A DNA stretch of 64,000 nucleotides. It comes from Linnemannia elongata. Taxonomy: Eukaryota; Mortierellomycota; Mortierellomycetes; Mortierellales; Mortierellaceae. The position numbers and the translations under genes are program-made. This document shows positions 11,670 through 23,107 of the stretch, one piece after another (position 1 is the stretch's first letter; the number at the start of each line of letters is the position of its first letter). The DNA lies in assembly GCA_036320915.1 (NCBI GenBank), contig JAXBDG010000024.1:248001-312000 (forward strand), written 5' to 3'. The notes beneath the pieces are model-generated. The model had not been told where the DNA came from. It saw only the letters and a list, made by a program, of their open reading frames with translations, and did no database searches.

Positions 11670-12787
11670 TCATCATAATAAAAACAACAACAACAAAAAA
11701 TAACATGATGAGCATGAGAAACTACAAACTGAGCCCACAGACTCTGATCGATTATTCCCATACACTTGTCAGAAGTACTTTTTCGCTTTCGTTTCTCCTT
11801 GTTCGACTCATCTCGCTGCCTTGACACGCTACCACTGCCCGAATATTCACCATAAACGTGAAGAGAGCAGGAATATACGAACTTGAGGATTTGAGTTTTG
11901 AAAGAAAGAACAAACAAAAGAAAAAGTAAGAGAGAGGTTAATAAAAAGGGGAGCGTAAGCAATGATGTGAGAAGGATGGTCATAATGAGAGATGGAACGA
12001 GAGTGGCGAAGGAAAACGCAGGGGGGTGAGAAGGTACGTTATGATGAAAAGGGTGTGGGAGAGAACCTGAGAATGGCAGTTAACAATGTGCAAACATTGT
12101 GAAGGTAGCAGGGGAAAGGTAAGAGTGTTTCTGTAACATAATAAACAAAAATTTGTGGCCGCATTTTGTGTGTGTGTGTGTGTGTGTGTTTGCACGCATT
12201 TCTTTCACAACTCCTTCAGTCATTGTTCACACTATCATTGTTCATACTATCACTGTTCACACTATCACTGTTCACACTGCCACTGTTCACACTTACCCTC
12301 ACTGTCTTATATATTTTGTTTTGCGTCTGCCCTTAAATTCAATATCACGAGACCGCTCTTATTCCTTTCCTACAACGTCGCTAACTATCGCAGCATTTTC
12401 CTCGAGTTACTATAGTTGTTAAGTCGCCAAAACATATCTTTCAGCAAGATGAGGAGGCAATCTTTGTAATAATTTCTGCGAGGGAGAAAAAGTGTTAGAA
12501 AGGGCATCAATTGGTCATCACGGAACGTTTGTTCACCGGGAACTGCTGTGGCTCTACTTTCTTACCTATCATTTTTCCTTCCTCTCTCTATTCTCACTCT
12601 ATGTTATGGCAGCTTAGCCCGAAAGCCCATTTTTTTTTCAGTTTCAGCATACAGTCACTGTCGCCCCACTCTGCATTTTGATTGGACGCCCATTTCGATG
12701 CGATATGATGTGATGCAGTGAAAGGAGAAAAAAAAAGGTATGAGCAGAAATTATTATTTTTTTCCCAGGGCTTTCTCCTTGTTTGCC
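11670..12787. other. Upstream region of pseudogene, microsatellites
   Basis: No supported gene. It holds purine-rich sequence that would be the promoter side of the reverse-strand pseudogene, a (TG)n tract at 12167-12189 and about five copies of a 15-base unit related to ACTATCACTGTTCAC at 12222-12292. All of it is repeated at 34870-35989. Confidence 0.6.
12222..12292. repeat. 15-bp minisatellite, about five units
   Basis: Units alternate CATTGTTCAC and CACTGTTCAC cores with ACTAT spacers. The same array with the same unit variants is present at 35422-35492 inside the duplicated block. Confidence 0.8.
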
Positions 12788-13080
12788 TCCTGTGGAATTG
12801 CAAGACCTCTTCAGAGGTGATACCTCTGTATCCAAGCGATTCTTATCACAGATACGAACCTTCAATAACGCCTTTGCGTTTGCATCCTTTGGCACCTATA
12901 CCAAGTACGAGCAAATGCGGCAACTGCCAGGAAGAGGTCCTAACACCTTTCAAGTAAGAGGTAAGATTATAATTTTTTACCATGTACTAGGGCGTTGCCA
13001 CTTGAATTGTTCTCTTCCTGGGGGTTGCATTATTGTGTCCATTTATTCCTGGAAGTGTACTGTACAAAGTAAACAATGAA
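12788..13080 (+). pseudogene. Helitron Rep-helicase N-terminal relic
   Basis: The frame from 12783 reads ELQDLFRGD, then KRFLSQIRTFNNAFAFASF and a Gly-Arg-Gly-Pro-Asn segment ending in FQVRG. This resembles the segment of Helitron-type proteins just before the YH-IG-LLPP region that opens the readable part of the Rep-helicase gene at 18373. The reading frame decays after about 13000. It starts exactly where duplicated block D1 ends, so the block edge and a Helitron fragment coincide. No helicase part follows on this strand. Confidence 0.55.
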
Positions 13081-13129
13081 CGGTTTGCTGTATGATCGTT
13101 CGATTGAGTGGGTGCTGGTTAAAGTGCTA

Positions 13130-14131
13130 CCTTGAAAACTATGTTTCTGGTGTAATTTCCTTTGGCTGTCGTAAAGGGTGTTGTTGGCGTGTTTGAAGGT
13201 CGAAGAATTGTTAGAGCGTTAAGGCTAAGGATTTGTTGTCAAGGTCTGAACATGATAGTGCAACATAAAGTTGCCCATATGAAAACCCAGCTTGGTGTAG
13301 ATAGACACCTGTCGTTGTTATTGATTTTCATTGCGCCTTGTTGATGGTAAGTGCGAAAGCAGGTCGGGGATTAGAAGTTGCAAGCGTGTGAATTTAATTA
13401 GTGTGGTGCCGTCGTCTTTTGAGGAGAGTGGCTTTCGTGTGATGAGAACGAAGTTGAATGATACTGTAACGATCTTTGCTTCTATGATGTATTCGTCCAG
13501 TTTTGATAATTGTAGTCGTGTAACATTGCACATTCCTCTTCTCGTTGAGACATTGCGTGAAAGGATTATTGGCTGACCGACATTTAGTTTAATGATATGT
13601 TGTGGGAGGCCATTGTCGTCTAGTGTGCTATAATTTGTCCGCTCGTGCGAAAGGTGAATGCGCCCTTCTTAGTGTTGGCAAGAGTTTGGTCCAGACTGCA
13701 TCGTAGAGGCAAACGCCATTGCTGAGTTGTATTTCTGATTTTGCGACAGAATGTTTTGCGTCGCAACAGATCCATAATTTTGTCGTAAGGCGTAATGTGA
13801 GGGAGGATGATTTGTCCCTTGCTGTAACATATCGAGAAGACTGGGTTGTTCTTTGAGCCGGATGAGCGTACTTGTATCCATACCAAAGCGTAGCAGTGTG
13901 GCCCCTCTGTTATTGCTTGGAAGTTATGGCGCATCTCTTTCTCGTCAAATTTTGGTCCGCAAATGAGATCCTGTGTGAATGGCCGCCAAGCAACTGATAT
14001 ATTGTGAACTGTGTTGGAGGGATATTGGCGACTTGCTTTTGTGAGGTGTGATGTTTTCCCGCAAGTGGCGTAAATACCCCGGGCTTTGTTAGACAACGGG
14101 TAAGATACAGGTAGGGGAATGTCCTGGGCAT
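13130..14131 (-). pseudogene. Helitron Rep-helicase relic, internally deleted
   Basis: On the reverse strand, 14131-13620 encodes a degraded zinc-knuckle-like stretch (ATCGKTSHLTKASRQ...PSN), then IILPHI...LLRRKTF, KYNSAMAFAS in a shifted frame, and GAFTFRTSGQI. This order matches the N-terminal part of Helitron proteins. It then jumps to the end of a Pif1-type helicase: CNVTRLQLSKLDEYIIEAKIVT at 13533 and a degraded GVYL...GQLYVAL segment near 13300, matching the tail of the intact Helitron gene (NGTRLICTSL... and FSHGQLYVALSR). The Rep catalytic core and helicase motifs I-IV are gone, and several frameshifts are present. Confidence 0.65.
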
Positions 14132-14835
14132 AGCTGTATGGATGTCACAGTAAAAAAAAGAACTGTATTAGTGCCTTATATGTTCTACCAACTTGGCATG
14201 ATGTTGCTTTTATTCATGAGCAACTCATTATGTTCCTCACATTGCTGCCACAAATTGTTCTCTCTTTTTCATTATCCCACACCGAGATAAGAATTTGGCC
14301 GCAGTTCAGGTTTGGTTATTGTGTCGCTCCATATTGTCGTTCATGTCACTTACTTAGCGGCTCTGGAAAATATTCTCCTTCTTGCATTCCTCATTTTCAC
14401 CATCATTTCATTCCTCTCTCGCCATTCCTCTCTTCTTTTCCCTTCTCTTCCATCATCGCCTCATTCCCGACACTTATCGTGGCAGAAGATATAATATCCA
14501 TGACACTTTTTTCTGTTAGTCGTTTTTGCTCATTAGCTGTATTCCTTGTTCTTCCTTTGTTCTTTTTTCTTTTTTTGACCTGGCCTCACACATTTAAATA
14601 CTCTGCCCTCCTGTACCTTATTTATCTCCTTCCTTGCATTCACCCCGCAGATCTCTATCATCCTTATGCCCATTCTTGACGCCCTGTTAAACTCTAAACC
14701 GTTCTGGATATGATATCAAATTCATCTGGTTTCTTAATGCTTATTGATCAATTGTGTTAATATTTGGTGTACCATCTTCTGTTTCGGACCCCCTTCTTCA
14801 TGCGTCTGGGCAAGTTCTAGCATAGGTCATACAGG
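14132..14835. other. Intergenic, no supported gene
   Basis: Pyrimidine-rich open frames (for example 14230-14679) have a hydrophobic, low-complexity composition and no recognisable motif. I see no feature I can support. Confidence 0.4.
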
Positions 14836-15745
14836 CAGTCCTCCTGGAGAGTTGCTCAAATATCCTGCACGCGCTCCCAGAGATCTTTCATGCTTCTCGG
14901 CGCCAGCTCTTGGGCGAGTTTATGCTTGATAGAGCCTCAGACGTGCTAGATGATGTTGTGGTCCGGAGAGTTGGCTGGCCCCTCAAGAACAGTAAACTAC
15001 TGCTCGGCAAGCCATTGTTGTACGACGTTTACAGTATGAACCTGAGAGTTGTCTTTCTGAAGGTTTGATTCCGCAGGATACATGCCGTGCCAAATGTATG
15101 AGATTAGAACATAATCGTTGACGATGGTAAAGAAGAATTCCAAATCCAACAACCCATGTACCCGGAAAGGTCTCCTGGTTCAAAAAGAGTAATGCATCCC
15201 CTGATCAGCATTTTCCCTCTCCACCTTGTAGCGATGTGCAGATTTGATGAAGCTGCAGACAGCTGTGCTCTCGGTCGCTGTACTTCCTGATAAAGGAGCC
15301 CACGCAGCTGATCATGCCCTCATCAGTGAGCATGACTCGCTTCCAGTCAGCCACTGTCCAGTCTATGTGTGACCGGACAAATGCAAGCCGATCCCACACA
15401 TGGATTGGGTTGGAGATCAAGCCTCCTTTGTTGCACGCGTGCCCGGATTCTTTCGCCTCGCAGATTCCGTCGGATCGTCTCGACATGCACTTGCACGCCT
15501 CCCGTTTCTTGAATGAACCGTTGGCCATCGTACATGGTTTCAGTCGGCCTGTGTTGAATTGATGGAAGAGCGCTTCCTTTGTTCTCGGGGGAGATCTTGT
15601 TAAGTGGACTTATTTTTGGAGGAGAATGTTCTCTTGTTCCTGTTCCTGATATTAATTGTAGATCCGAGCGAGATCCTGTCTGAGTTGACCACTTCTCTGA
15701 TGGAGTGTCCTTAAATGGGTTGCTGGGTATCATGGACGACAGTTG
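14836..15745 (-). pseudogene. Tc1/mariner transposase relic
   Basis: Reverse-strand frames give, in order, a degraded helix-turn-helix region, DWTVADWKRVMLTDE (about 15350-15310, with the first catalytic Asp in TDE), then ANSPDHNII..HV.GSIKHKLAQELAP and DLWERVQDI (about 14985-14855). The last part is the SPDLNPIE.W region with the third catalytic acid of the DDE/D triad. Internal stops and frameshifts break it into several pieces, so it cannot encode active enzyme. I could not define terminal inverted repeats by eye. Confidence 0.8.
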
Positions 15746-17570
15746 CTAGTGGAGTTCGTTTGCCTCTCTTATTATTGTTTTGTCCTGCCGGTGGCGTCTA
15801 ACAGGTGATTGGAGGAGCGATAGAAAGAATAGATGATGAAAGAGAGAAAAGTGAAGAAAGGTGGATTAAAGAGCGAACGATATATGAACTTGATTTTATT
15901 TATGTGATCAAACTGACGCCAAGATGATCAAAGCGCGTTTGTTCGTGATCGTCTCCTCTAACGTTAATGGCGATGTGAGAGCAAAAAGTTAGAAATAAAA
16001 TACAGGCGAAAAAGATCTGGGGGATGAACGTAAGAGTTAGGATGAGCATTTCAAAAACAAAGTCGAAATCACAAAAAGTATTATCACTCATGCTGAACAC
16101 TTTAGTTGGGCATGTGTGCAAAGTAGAGGGAAATGGCCGCACTGTCGAGGGAGAAGAAAATGGGCGGTTGGATGTCCTGTGGTTAGTTTATGCGTATTGA
16201 CATCACCGTCGTAATGTAGTCTTCTTCTCCCCCCTTTAGTTCCTCCACGCCCTCCATACCATCGGCATTTTTCTCATCTTCCACACCTTTTCCTCCTCTG
16301 TCTTTGTCAAGCTTCGAGTGAAGTGATTATTTTTAGAGGGAATTACATGACGCGTAGACGATACCTTTCCCCTGGGAAAGGCAAAGGAAGGGTATTAATT
16401 GGAAAAACAGAAATGGACAGAAAACATTAATATGGAGTGAACTGGAAAAAAGCAATAAACTTAACAATCAGTATAGCGCATAACAGACAGTAGAGAGCGT
16501 AAGTGTCTTCCAACCTACGTCCTATCGCGAAGTATAATTGGAAACCTTGGTTCAGAAGGAGGTTTATTATTTCCTTTGGGTGCTTTTTCCATTGTTAATT
16601 TGATTAGTAGAGATAAAGATTGCAGTTCTGAGAGAAATGAGAATAAGGAACATAATAAGAGAAAAAAAAGGAAAAAAATATGGTGTAGGCCTCAAGGCAT
16701 TTATTTTTATGGCACGGGTGTATTTTAGTTACCCTTTTTTTCAATGAAGTGCATTATATGAGACATCAGCCCCTATGTACTGATGTCCCTAGCTGTATGG
16801 CTGCTCCTGTGTATTAAGCATATAGCCGTGCATAATAGAGAACGGTCTCTTTCTTCACATTGACTATCAAGTTCATATACACTAACATTTTCAATATAAA
16901 GTTAACTGACATAGTTAATAATAAGCTGGATTGCCAATGCACCCACTGAGAATAAAGCAGTATTTACAATGGACAATGCATTGGTGCAATAAAAAAAAAA
17001 AAAAAAAAAAAAAATGTTAATCTTCAATTGGCAGAAGGAGACGCGAACAAAAGGCTAAATCCGCAATGATCGACCATCAACAGACAATGGGGCATTTGGA
17101 GAAAAAAAATAGGTCCAGTGAACGCACTCTAAATACAGGAACATGGTGGTCAGAAACAAAAAATGAAAAGGCATCGGGAAACTGGAACAACAGTAAGGGC
17201 CGCGGATGATCAGAGGCAACAATAGAATTGGACAATCAGAAAAAAGGGGCAGTCACAACATCGCCTTGCATAGATGTCATCACAGAAGTGAAAACGACTA
17301 AGCCCACCCAAAATAAGATACAAAACAACGGTGAGCCGCACACCCATTGCATGGCACATTAACAGCCAAACCAAGCAAAGAAAAGACAGGAATGAGAAAG
17401 GAATAAGAAAGGAATAAGAAAGGAATAAGAAAGGAATAATAAAAAAAAAAACGTAAAGAAGGTTTATGCGTGCGAGTGTTTAAAAAAGTCTATTCAATAT
17501 GTAATGATACGATTAAAAAAAGGAAAGAGGGAACCTTCAATCACAATGCTTGAGAAACGAATCAATCGCC
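15746..17570. other. Intergenic AT-rich region with repeat tracts
   Basis: No gene supported. Seen: a segment at about 15780-16090 related to 43740-44000 (shared GAGCATTTCAAAAA and AAGTCGAAATC), so a dispersed repeat; a short inverted repeat GACATCAG/CTGATGTC near 16763-16790; a homopolymer run of about 24 A at 16991-17014, which could be a retroposed tail; and four to five copies of a 12-base unit (AGAAAGGAATAA) at 17390-17440. Confidence 0.5.
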
Positions 17571-17714
17571 ATGCTAACGACAGCTGCTTCCAGCACCAAG
17601 CATCGTCGACTTCTCATAGTCAAGAGCCTGCTGGCCATTCTCAAGGTCAACTTACTCAAGAGAGCTAGGATCTTTACACAATCTGTCGCCTCTGATAACG
17701 CGGTCTCTAAATAA

Positions 17715-18372
17715 ACGGTTTATAAAACCGCTTGAGACGTTGCCGCAACGACATCCAGCAGTACCAATAGGCTCCCTACCATCCACAATAAGGAGTGACG
17801 ATAGAAGCAGTAGTAGGAACATGATACAACATTGTATGAAGTGTAGAGAGAGAATGATGAGTGAGAGGAAAGAGAGAGAGTGATGAGAGGGAGGTAGAGA
17901 GAGGGAGGAGAGGGAGGGATAAGAGGGAGGGATGAGAGGGAGGAAGAGAGGGAGGAAGAGAAAGAGATGAAAGAGCGGAAAGAGAGGGTGAGGAAACGAA
18001 AACACAAAGGAGGGAGGGATTTCAAGAAATGCAACGAAAAATAAGTAAAAAAAGGAGAGGGTAGAAAAAAAAAAGAGAGAGAGAATTGTCCGAAAACAAA
18101 AAAAAAAAAAGAGATAGAATTGTCCGAAAAGAGGGAGAATTGTCCGAAAAGAGGGAAAACAAAAAAGAGAAACGTAAAACCGTTTCAAAGTTCATAAGTC
18201 CCATAAGTCACGTGAATTGGGCAAACTCAAAGATTCCTTTAAGAGTGTTAGAACATAAATCTCTCTACCAAAGAGTTGTGCAGAAAAAAAACCCCCCCTA
18301 TACTAACCTACTGTATTGTATCATGCTTATTACCCTATCTCCTATCTCATTTGACACTGACTTGATAAATAG
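17715..18372. other. Purine-rich low complexity upstream of Helitron gene
   Basis: From about 17840 to 18180 the top strand is almost pure G/A (GAGAGGGAGG-type units), with GAATTGTCCGAAAA repeated three times at 18083-18150. No coding exon for the missing N-terminus of the Helitron protein is visible here. An intron 3' end (AAATAG at 18367-18372) immediately precedes the first readable Helitron exon. Confidence 0.5.
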
Positions 18373-21300
18373 GTCACCTCTACCACAAAATCGGTGGTCT
18401 ACTACCACCTAGAGGTCAAAAACCTCAATTCGCCCAAATTTATTTCCATGAGTCCAGCCATGATGATGAAGCTACCCGTCGATTGGATTTCATCTACGGA
18501 TACAGGGACCGGACTACTCAAACCACCGCCCGTAATAATAGCATCCGGGATAAAATCATGGACAAAGACATCATTGACACACTTCAACGCCTTATGTACG
18601 CCTATAATCCATACGCCCAGATACTCAAGACCGTTGGCGAACGCGTTCGAGATGACAACTCTTCTATTCTGGGCCTAAAACTAATTTGCCGCCGAGGAGC
18701 CGATGCAAGACGATATAATCGCCCTACTGTGGATGAGGTTGCTGCCATCCTTCCTAGCGGTTCAATGGATGCGCCCGAGGACCGAGATATTGTTGTACAA
18801 CTTCGCAATGATAAACTTCGTCGAGTCTCGGCCCTTCACCCTGCATACTTTCCTCTTTCTTATCCATTATTATTCATTCGAGGAGAGGATGGATTTAGTA
18901 CCGACCTATCTCTGACCAATCCTCGCACTCCGACAGGGCCCTTGCAACATGCAGTCTTTAATCCGGCTCTTCCTGCTCCTACTCCTGCTCCTACTCCTGC
19001 TCCTGCTCCTGCTCTTGCCCCCACTTCGCAATACTACACGAACCAGCCACTCAGCGCACATAATGCTATTGGGTTTGGCGTTGACAATGTCGACTTGGAT
19101 GACAACTTGGATCAGGAGCTCCATCAAGGCGACTATCAGGATCAAGACAATAGCAATGCTAATCCGGACCCAGATCCAAATAAGGACCAGGATGGCCTAC
19201 CTCACGATATCGAGCATCCCTCAAGGCATGGAAAACTCACTATGATGGACTTTTTCGCCTATCGCCTTCAATGTCGCATCGGCGACAACAGTGAGTTCAT
19301 GTTCCGCTCGAAACGTCTTTTGCAGCAACTGATGGTTGATATGTTCTGTACTATGGATATGAATCGTATCAGCTATCTCAAGCAAAACCAACAAACAATT
19401 CGCGCAGAGCTCTTTTCAGGTACTGTTAGCGACTATAAGTGTTTAGTAGTTGATAAATGTGAAGATTGATACTTAATGCTTAATGGTTAATGCTTGATGT
19501 CTTTTTTTTTTTTTTTGTTCTTACTAACCTTAGCTATGTATTGTACATACCATTTAACACCACCAATACTACTACTACTACTAATATAGGCTTACAAGAC
19601 GCTTTTGACGCTGGAGATGTAAATGCTGCCGCTGTTGGAAAAAAAGTCATTCTACCCTCATCTTATGTTGGTGGCCCTCGATATATGCAGCAGTTGTACC
19701 AAGACGCAATAGCCATTGTGCGTGCAACAAACTCTATGCCGGATTACTTCATCACCTTCACCTGTAATCCGAAATGGCCTGAAATTACCTCTGAACTTTT
19801 CCCGAACCAATCGGCTTCTGACCGCCCGGATTTAACCGCCCGCGTGTTCCATATCAAGTTGAAGCAGCTCTTGAACGACTTGACAAAGAACAAGATCTTC
19901 GGAGAAGTCACTGGTATGATTCATGTCATTGAATTTCAGAAGCGCGGCCTACCCCACGCCCATATTCTGATCATCATGGCTCCAGAACACAAGCCTCAAA
20001 TGCCTTCGGACTACGACACATATATTTCGGCCGAGATTCCAGATCCAACTACTCATCCGGCGGCATACGAGACAGTCAAAAATACTATGATCCATGGCCC
20101 ATGTGGACCGTACAACATGCACTCGCCATGCATGGAAAACGGTGTCTGTTCAAAAGGGTATCCAAAACCCTTCAACCATCACACTACAAACGGACCGAAC
20201 GGGTTTCCTGAATACCAGCGCCGCAATAACAGACAAACAGTCAGGATTGACAGCCAAGATGGCATTATCAATCTAGACAATCGCTGGGTAGTTTCGCATA
20301 ACCTTTATTTGGCGGCAAAGTACAATGCTCATATCAACGTTGAGAGTTGTACCTCAAGTGCTGCGGTCAAGTACCTGTTCAAATACGTTTGTAAGGGCCA
20401 TGATCGAGCCACTATTGTTCTGGACCAAGTAACATCAGAGTCATTTACTGGGGGTACTGCTGCTGCTGCTGGTGCTGGTACTGCTGGTGCTGCTGCTGGT
20501 GGTGCTGCTGTTGGTGCTGCCGCTGCTATTGAACCAAGGGCTGTCAACGAAATCACCGAATTTATCGATGGTCGCTACATATCTTCACCCGAGTCTTCTT
20601 GGCGCATCTTTGGGTTCAGTACCCATAGTGCCTACCCGTCTGTGACCCGACTGCACTTACATCTTCCTGGCCAATTTATGCATGCCTTTCACGAGGACGA
20701 ACCACTTGCCACGATCCTGGAAAGAGCTGCTCAAGAGCAGACCACCCTAACCGCGTTTTTCGATTATAACCGCGACCATCCTGACGAACCGGCAACAAAA
20801 TACATTGACTTTCCTCGGAACCACGTATACGTAGCGAGCCACAAGCGTTGGAAACACATGGAGAAAAGGTCTTCCATCGGCCGGATATTTTTTGTCCATC
20901 CCGCTGCTGGCGAACTATACTATCTACGATCGTTGCTGAACACCATACCAAGTCCTTTATCATTTGAGCATCTAAGAACAGTTCGAAACAAGGTTTACCC
21001 GACCTTCAAAGATGATTGCATTGCTCTAGGCATGCTAAATGACGATCGCGAATGGGAAAACTGTCTTCGATACGCTGCTTTCGAACAAACAGGATATCGG
21101 CTTCGACGGCTTTTTGTTCACATCCTTGCCCAATGCGACCCTACAGATCCGGTTCGACTGTGGAATATTTTTCGCGATGACCTGTCCAGCGATCTCCCTC
21201 CAAAGGCCCGTGACGCTGTAAACTCAGAGCAGCTAGAAGAGTTTGCAAACCAGCGTGCGAATGCTGCTTTGATCCATATACAAGCTCTTCTCAGGCAACG

Positions 21301-22897
21301 CGAAAAATCACTTCAAGACTTTCCGGGCATGCCAGAACCTAAAATTCTGAACCAAAATGCCCGAACTATCAGCTCATTCATCCAAGATGAGTTGAATTAC
21401 CCGTTGCCTACCTTAGAAGAGTTTGCTATTATGATACAGTCCCTCAATGTGGATCAAAGAAATGCATATGACAGAATCAAACATGCATACGAGACAAACT
21501 CTTCGGAAGCCTTCTTTATTGACGGTCCTGCAGGTACAGGAAAAACCTTTCTGTACTCCATCATTCTGTCCACGGTGCGATTAAATCACGATATAGCCCT
21601 CGCGGTCGCTGGATCAGGGATTGCCGCATTGCTCCTACAAGGCGGAAGAACCGTACACTCGCGATTCCAAGTCCCCATCCCTACTCATGAGGACAGTGTT
21701 TGTAAACAATGTAATATCAAACATGGATCCGAGACAGCCGATCTTCTCATTCGTGCCAAAGTCATTGTCTGGGATGAAGCTGCAACGACTCATAGATACG
21801 TTTTCGAGGCTATTGACCGTACGCTCCGAGACCTAATGAAGGTCACCGATCCAGATAATCTACATCGTCCCTTTGGAGGAAAAATCATGGTTTTTGGTGG
21901 AGACTTTAGGCAAATACCTCCTGTTATTCAAAAAGGATGTAGAGAAGACGTTATTGAAGCTTGCCTTAAACGGTCCCCGCTCTGGCAGCATATTCAACGT
22001 CTTCGCCTTTCCACCAACATGCGCCTCCTCAAAAATGTCGCCGCCCCCGATATTAAGGCCCAGACCGAATACGCCACTTGGCTTCTCCAAGTAGGAGAAG
22101 GAACTATCTCTGGTCCGACTTTCGACAATGGTATCTCGACTATTATCGCCCTCCCTCCTCAAATGGTTTTGCCAGTCGACGCAGACATTGATACTCTTAT
22201 TGCAAAGGTCTATCCCAATCTCAGACGCAATGTGGGTAATACTCACTACCTCAACCACCGAGCAATCCTCTGCACAACAAACGACGAAGCTACACAAATC
22301 AATGACCACATCATGGCAACCCTACAAGGACAATCAGACGAATTTTTCTCAAGCGATTCCATTCTCGATGACGATAACAGCAAAATCAACGACCTCTTTC
22401 CTCTCGAGTTCCTCAATGGACTAAAATCCTCAGCGCTCCCTCCTCACCATCTAAAGTTGACTGTGGGTTGTCCCATTATGCTCTTGAGAAACCTTATGCC
22501 AGAGGATGGCCTTTGCAATGGCACGCGTCTCATATGCACCTCGCTTTCCCGCTACGTCTTGGGCGCTACTATCATTACGGGAACACATGCTGGCGAACCT
22601 GTATTTCTTCCGCGCGTTCCCATTTATCCTTCTGACCTCGACATGCCTTTCAAGTTTCGACGTCTTCAATTCCCCGTTCGGCCAGCCTTTGCAATAACCA
22701 TTAACAAGGCGCAAGGGCAAACATTGGACATTGTTGGCGTCTATCTCAAGAAGCCGGTATTTTCTCACGGCCAATTATATGTTGCTCTATCCAGAGTAAC
22801 AAGCTATGCCAATGTGCATGTATTGCTTGAGAACCAAGACGCCAATACACCACCCGGATGTACAACAAATGTGGTGTATCCAGAGATTCTTGCCTGA
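18373..22897 (+). CDS. Helitron Rep-helicase (HUH endonuclease plus Pif1-type helicase)
   Basis: Helitron proteins nick and join single DNA strands with a Tyr-type HUH Rep domain and unwind with an SF1B helicase. Exon 1, 18373-19419, opens with LYHKIGGLLPPRG...FAQIYFH and carries CTCCTA-rich repeats encoding Ala-Pro (18965-19025). A 170-nt intron, 19420-19589 (GTACTG to ATATAG), joins in frame to exon 2, 19590-22897. The Rep HUH motif GLPHAHILI is at 19946-19972, with YLFKYVCKG at about 20371. Helicase Walker A DGPAGTGKT is near 21523 and VWDEA near 21767; GGDFRQIPPV, NKAQGQT and YVALSRV follow. An Ala/Gly linker (20455-20530) separates Rep elements. Both exons are free of stops. The usual N-terminal region is missing, with no ATG before 18373, so activity is uncertain. 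Confidence 0.85.
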
Positions 22898-23009
22898 ACG
22901 ATCGAAACTTTTCTATGCAAAAAAATAATAATAAATAGCCTACAAAAAAAAAAAAAAAACTACTACATTAATATCTACTTTCTTCTTCACATCACATCTA
23001 TTATATGTT

Positions 23010-23050
<41 letters not shown>

Positions 23051-23107
23051 GCGACAAACAATCACTGCAAGCAATGCCGCGAGCAAACGCCGCGGGCACT
23101 AAGCTAG
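22898..23107 (+). repeat. (CT)n tract and Helitron 3' hairpin
   Basis: After the stop codon lie an A-run, then about seventeen CT units (23012-23046), then the hairpin CCGCG-A-GC-loop-GC-CGCGG and the terminal CTAG. The inner GC/GC pairs are shared with the terminus at 24725-24752 although the loops differ, which supports a selected structure. Confidence 0.7.

Larger units (their letters stand above)
10279..12787. repeat. Duplicated block D1 (2.5 kb), partner 33483-35989
   Basis: From CATGGTAAGG at 10279 to GTTTGCC at 12787 the sequence matches 33483-35989 with only scattered substitutions and single-base indels. The offset is about 23,200 bases throughout. It contains the reverse-strand PD-(D/E)XK-like pseudogene, its upstream region, a TG microsatellite (12167-12189) and a 15-bp tandem array (12222-12292). 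Homology stops sharply at both ends; on the right the next base belongs to a Helitron-like fragment. Confidence 0.9.
18373..23107 (+). mobile_element. Autonomous-type Helitron, 5' end not located
   Basis: The element contains a Rep-helicase gene with open catalytic frames and ends at 23107 in the Helitron 3' signature. A GC-rich hairpin (arms CCGCG and CGCGG, 23074-23096) is followed about ten bases later by CTAG (23104-23107) and a T. The same kind of terminus occurs at 24752 and, inverted, at 24772. I could not identify the 5' TC terminus; it may lie in the purine-rich stretch before 18373 or be lost. A (CT)n run sits at 23012-23046 between gene and terminus. Confidence 0.75.

Noticed and set aside
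17571..17714. 47-aa forward open frame with plausible composition
   Set aside because: Too short, with no homologue-like features or splice context; cannot be told from chance.
17652..18188. 178-aa reverse frame rich in Phe, Leu and Ser
   Set aside because: Product of purine-rich simple sequence on the forward strand; no motif.
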